Shown here in pieces: positions 60,330 through 64,000 of a stretch of 64,000 nt of DNA; the stretch's first letter is position 1, and each line of letters begins with the position of its first letter. This DNA comes from Tunturibacter empetritectus. Lineage in GTDB: Bacteria > Acidobacteriota > Terriglobia > Terriglobales > Acidobacteriaceae. The notes under the pieces were generated by a model. That model was not told the DNA's origin and did no database searches. It saw nothing but the letters and a program-made list of their open reading frames with translations. The stretch is from positions 4,834,073 to 4,898,072 of the forward strand of contig NZ_CP132932.1 of the NCBI RefSeq assembly GCF_040358985.1. The letters are read 5' to 3'. The position numbers were made by a program, and so were the translations under genes.

Positions 60330-63300
60330 GTGCACTTTTATGATGAAATAAAGAGACTCGCAAAAGGGGTTTCTCAAACCTTCCGTAACGTTATCGCGAA
60401 AGAGAGACTTATTTTCAGTTGTCGTCCCCTCTTCGCGGTAGCGCTCTTTCTCAGTGTCATCGCCAACCCCAACATCTGCTCTTCGCCCCTTTTCGCACAG
60501 AACAATACGTCTGGCGATATCGCAGGATCAGTGACTGACCCGACAGGAGCTACCATTCCAGGTGCCAAAGTCACAATCGTTGACAAGGCAACTGGCGCTA
60601 CACAGATACTCACCACGGGTTCGAATGGAAACTTTCGCGCCTCCCTTTTGAAACCTGATTCTTACACTGTCGCCATTACTATGGCAGGATTCCAGAGCAT
60701 TACTCTTACTGTCGCCGTTACACCTGGACAGATCGCTCAAGCCGATGTCAAGCTGCCCGTCGGTTCAAGCACCACCAGCGTGGAGGTGGCAGTAACCGAA
60801 CCGCTGCTACACACAGAAAACGCGGATCTCACTACCTCCTTCACGCAAGACCAAGTCCAAAGTCTCCCGAACCCCGGCAACGACCTGACTTTTATCGCGC
60901 AGACTTCGCCGGGTGCGATTATGAACACCCAAGGCGGCTTCGGCAACTTCTCCTCCTTCGGTCTCCCTGCAACATCGAACACCTTTACCGTCAACGGCGG
61001 ATATGAGAATGATCCTTTCCTTAATCTAAGCAACTCCGGCGCGTCCAACCTCTTGCTCGGCAACAACGACGTCAGTGAGGTAACAGTCACCAGTAACGCT
61101 TACAGCGCGCAATTCGGCGGCCTCGGTGCCACCCAGGTAAACGAGATCAGCCGCTCAGGATCGAATCGGTTTCATGGCGATGCCACTTGGTGGTGGAATG
61201 GCAGCGCGCTGAATGGAAACGACTACTTCAACAACCAGTCAGGCACCCCGCGGCCTCGCAGCAACGCCAACCAATGGGCAGGAGCCTTCAGTGGACCCGT
61301 TCGAAAAGATAAAACCTTCTTTTTCTTCAACACTGAAGGCCTTCGCGTCATCATTCCAGTTCGCGGCACAGTGTATGCGCCTAGCCCTAGCTATATCTCC
61401 AAAACGTTGGCGAATGCAGCAGCGCAAGGGCCCGCAGCCACCGCTTTTTATCAGCACATCTTTGACCTCTACACCTCAAATCCTGCTTACGCGACGGCCA
61501 CTCTTAGTTCCACAGATTCGAACAGCGTTAGCTACAACGCTAACTCGGCAAACTTCGCTCATGAGTGGCTGATCACGACCCGAATCGATCATAAGATCAG
61601 CGACAGAGATACTCTTTTCGGGCACGCCAAGATTGATAAAGGAGTCCAGCCGACCTCAACTAGTCTTCTGAACCCACTCTTCAATGCGGCAAGCCCTCAG
61701 CCCGAATATGAAGGCCAGCTGAATGAGACGCACATCTTTACACCGAATGTCACCAACCAATTCGTCTTTGCTGCAATCTACTACCGCGCCATCTTCACCA
61801 ACACCAATGCAGTAGCTGCCAACGCCCTCGTCCCTTTCACTCTGCAATTTAGCGATGGAGATCTGGTCAACAATTTGAACAACGCATCAGGAAAGTATTC
61901 GACGCTGCCTGGCGGCGAAAACTTTCAGTTCCCACAAGGTAGGAACGTCACCGGTTACCAATTTGTCGATGACTTCAGCATGAACAAAGGCCGTCATACC
62001 ATTAAACTTGGATTCGCCTTCCGCCGAGATGATGTCACCGACTATGGCCCCGGTTTCAACACCACTCCGCTCGTTGTTACTAGTGAGGCAAGTTTCGAGG
62101 CTGGAACAGCTGATCAGTTCGTTCAACAGTTCCCAACCCGGGAAAGTCAGCCTGTTGCTCTCTACACTCTTGGCCTCTATGCGCAAGACCAATGGAAGCT
62201 AGCTTCCAATTTCACTCTCAACTTCGGGATGCGGTTTGAGCACAACTCGAATCCCATCTGCAAAACTGACTGCTTCTCTCAACTCGCCGAGAACTTCGGC
62301 TCTGTTGCTAACTCTACAGAAGTGCCTTATACCAAACTCATCAGCACAGGGCTTAACTCAGCCTTTCAGAATTTCCAGAAGGTCGGCTATGAGCCTCGCG
62401 TAGGCTTCTCATGGTCTCCGCTCGGCGCTGACTCAAAGACAGTCCTACGCGGCGGCTTCGGTATGTTTGCCGACTCTTTTCCTGCCCAAATTACAGACAG
62501 CCTGCTCAACAACGCTCCCAACAACATAGGCTTCACCATCCAAGGACCTGCCGGCGGAGGACCTAGCTCTCCTATTGTTCCTGGTGCCGCGGGTAGTTTC
62601 CAAAGCCTCGCATCCGCGTCCAGCGTAGCGTTTCAAAACCAATTTAGAGCTGGTGGATCGAAAGACTCGCTCTCTGCATCGGTGCCAGGGTTTGCTGCGC
62701 CAAGCTTTACCAGCACCGTAAACAAACTCTCCTATCCCACGTACGAAGAGTGGAATCTTCAAGTCGAGCACCAAGTAACTCACGCCTCCAGCATCTCTGT
62801 CGGCTACGTAGGCAATCATGGATATCATGAGCCGGTGAATGACAATAACGTAAACGCGTTCAATGCCGGCATCCCCGGGTTCGCCTCCCTGCCAACTTCC
62901 ATCCCAAATCCAAACTTCGCTGCAGTCACTCAGGTCTACACCGGTGCAAGTTCCAACTACAATGGTGTGACTCTCAGCGGGATCCATCGCACGAATGTCC
63001 TCACATTGCAGTTCAATTACACGTATAGCCACGCGTTGGACGAGATCTCCAATGGGGGTTTCAACGGCTTCAGCGGAAACTCCGTTTTCCCCTCAAACTC
63101 CGCTAACCTTCATCAGAACTATGGCAACGCCGACTACGATGTTCGTCATTACATCAGTGGAAACTATATCTTCAATCTGCCCTCTTTCCGCGGCCCCAGG
63201 ATCCTCACCGCCGGCTGGCAGGCAGCTGGAACCGTCTTCCACAGCACTGGCCTTCCATTCACTTTCACCGATGCCAACACCGCCAGTAATCTGCCGAACC

Positions 63301-63746
63301 ACGGAGGTCCCATCTTCGCGCAGCAGACTGTGGCCCATGTTCCAACCAAGTGCTCTGGACACGCCCTCACTCAAGGCGCGAACTGCGCGGCTTCGTTGGA
63401 CTTCACGACCGCCACTGACTTCGGTCAACAGAGCAGAAATCAGGTCTTCGGGCCGAACTACACGGATACCGATCTCACCATTACCAAAGCGTTTGATCTT
63501 CACTTCATGGAGAGCGCCAAGTTGAAACTCGGCGTTCAGATGTTCAACCTCTTCAACCATCCCAATTTCGCCCAGCCGGCCCACGATGTGAGTGCTTGCA
63601 CTTCCTCTGAGGCTAACCCCTGCGCTGGTTCGTCCATCGGAACGATCACCGGCACCGTCAATCCTCCAACCTCCATCCTTGGCTCCTTTCTCGGTGGAGA
63701 TGCTTCTCCCCGTCTAATTCAGGTCAAAGCGAACTTCAGCTTCTAA
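60330..63746 (+). CDS. TonB-dependent receptor with carboxypeptidase-regulatory-like domain (Oar-like)
   Basis: A 1138-residue outer-membrane receptor of the acidobacterial Oar-like type. The start is GTG with GGGAG upstream; a signal peptide lies near residues 33-56 (FAVALFLSVIANPNICSSPL). A carboxypeptidase regulatory-like domain follows (GDIAGSVTDPTGATIPGAKVTIVDKATG, about 62-145), then a plug (TQDQVQSLPNPGNDLTFIAQ, about 170-290) and a beta barrel to the end, which finishes in the aromatic VKANFSF. Such proteins import large sugars or siderophores through TonB energy; the substrate is unknown. No ligand-processing gene is downstream in the window. Confidence 0.9.
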   Translation: MHFYDEIKRLAKGVSQTFRNVIAKERLIFSCRPLFAVALFLSVIANPNICSSPLFAQNNTSGDIAGSVTDPTGATIPGAKVTIVDKATGATQILTTGSNGNFRASLLKPDSYTVAITMAGFQSITLTVAVTPGQIAQADVKLPVGSSTTSVEVAVTEPLLHTENADLTTSFTQDQVQSLPNPGNDLTFIAQTSPGAIMNTQGGFGNFSSFGLPATSNTFTVNGGYENDPFLNLSNSGASNLLLGNNDVSEVTVTSNAYSAQFGGLGATQVNEISRSGSNRFHGDATWWWNGSALNGNDYFNNQSGTPRPRSNANQWAGAFSGPVRKDKTFFFFNTEGLRVIIPVRGTVYAPSPSYISKTLANAAAQGPAATAFYQHIFDLYTSNPAYATATLSSTDSNSVSYNANSANFAHEWLITTRIDHKISDRDTLFGHAKIDKGVQPTSTSLLNPLFNAASPQPEYEGQLNETHIFTPNVTNQFVFAAIYYRAIFTNTNAVAANALVPFTLQFSDGDLVNNLNNASGKYSTLPGGENFQFPQGRNVTGYQFVDDFSMNKGRHTIKLGFAFRRDDVTDYGPGFNTTPLVVTSEASFEAGTADQFVQQFPTRESQPVALYTLGLYAQDQWKLASNFTLNFGMRFEHNSNPICKTDCFSQLAENFGSVANSTEVPYTKLISTGLNSAFQNFQKVGYEPRVGFSWSPLGADSKTVLRGGFGMFADSFPAQITDSLLNNAPNNIGFTIQGPAGGGPSSPIVPGAAGSFQSLASASSVAFQNQFRAGGSKDSLSASVPGFAAPSFTSTVNKLSYPTYEEWNLQVEHQVTHASSISVGYVGNHGYHEPVNDNNVNAFNAGIPGFASLPTSIPNPNFAAVTQVYTGASSNYNGVTLSGIHRTNVLTLQFNYTYSHALDEISNGGFNGFSGNSVFPSNSANLHQNYGNADYDVRHYISGNYIFNLPSFRGPRILTAGWQAAGTVFHSTGLPFTFTDANTASNLPNHGGPIFAQQTVAHVPTKCSGHALTQGANCAASLDFTTATDFGQQSRNQVFGPNYTDTDLTITKAFDLHFMESAKLKLGVQMFNLFNHPNFAQPAHDVSACTSSEANPCAGSSIGTITGTVNPPTSILGSFLGGDASPRLIQVKANFSF

Positions 63747-63789
63747 CTAAGAACGGACATTGGAAAGAAGCCAATCTCGTTCAATAGGG

Positions 63790-63823
63790 ATGAGGAGGGA
63801 GTCTCTTGGATCCCTCCTCATCG
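63790..63823 (+). terminator. 12-bp perfect hairpin after the TonB receptor
   Basis: GATGAGGAGGGA (63790-63801) and TCCCTCCTCATC (63812-63823) form a perfect stem with a 10-base loop, 44 bases after the stop. No clear T-tract follows. Confidence 0.65.
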
Positions 63824-64000
63824 CTTTGCGGTTCGCGACCGTCAGTGCCTCAAGTTGATGAGTCAGGGCTATACTCATCGGATTTCGCATTGATCGCACC
63901 TATTCCGCTGACGCTTAACACGAGGCTGATATCAAAAGACATATCACTACAAATCATCGGTCGGCCTTGTGTCTAAGGCCGTCAAGAACGATCTATAAGT

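Overview
The window reads as chromosomal DNA of a soil Acidobacteriota species, most like Terriglobales (the Granulicella, Edaphobacter, Terriglobus group). The grounds are a large Oar-like TonB-dependent receptor with an N-terminal carboxypeptidase-regulatory domain, a PEP-CTERM protein, bacillithiol and futalosine-pathway genes, DUF3106 beside an ECF sigma/anti-sigma pair, a Gram-negative type envelope (OmpA-like protein, GmhA, LepB, MurA/MurQ) and dense coding on both strands. This placement is inference from gene content; no rRNA is present.

Layout. 1-7 kb: glyoxalase fragment, GH3 glycosidase with a very strong terminator, YdjC/HpnK-type deacetylase, BshA, LytS-type histidine kinase, RibA. 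7-13 kb: DUF3179, DinB and DUF1203 proteins, then a minus-strand operon for an osmoprotectant-type ABC importer (ATPase, permease, substrate-binding lipoprotein) with a GNAT acetyltransferase between permease and binding protein, preceded by a P-loop kinase. 13-20 kb: alpha/beta hydrolase and a lower-glycolysis block (gap, PNPOx-like, RidA, membrane protein, pgk, tpiA), then lepB. 20-27 kb: murQ, a three-gene minus-strand unit containing a class D-like sortase and an adjacent protein with an LPHTA sorting tail, murA, GNAT. 27-36 kb: LacI regulator with MFS transporter, a 29-residue membrane microprotein, a PEP-CTERM protein behind a good sigma-54 promoter match, mqnE, a BNR-repeat exported protein and a PKD/OmpA outer-membrane protein. 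36-42 kb: orphan nuoB and the nitrogen-control set amtB-glnB-glnD. 42-51 kb: cupin, gmhA, two thioredoxin-fold proteins, zinc-dependent phospholipase C-like protein, lipoprotein, Tat-exported amidase, proline dehydrogenase, with two families of intergenic repeats. 51-56 kb: a TetR regulator with two matching operators, and an ECF sigma/anti-sigma/DUF3106 group. 56-60 kb: tRNA-Val followed by an A/T-richer stretch of orphan genes and two decayed genes (primase-like, DJ-1/PfpI), plus a divergent MDR oxidoreductase/HxlR pair. 60-64 kb: the TonB-dependent receptor.

The most interesting local systems are the sortase/LPHTA unit, the TetR circuit, the sigma-54-linked PEP-CTERM gene, the repeat families, and the tRNA-linked decayed island. 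All functions come from reading motifs and gene order; no database search was run.
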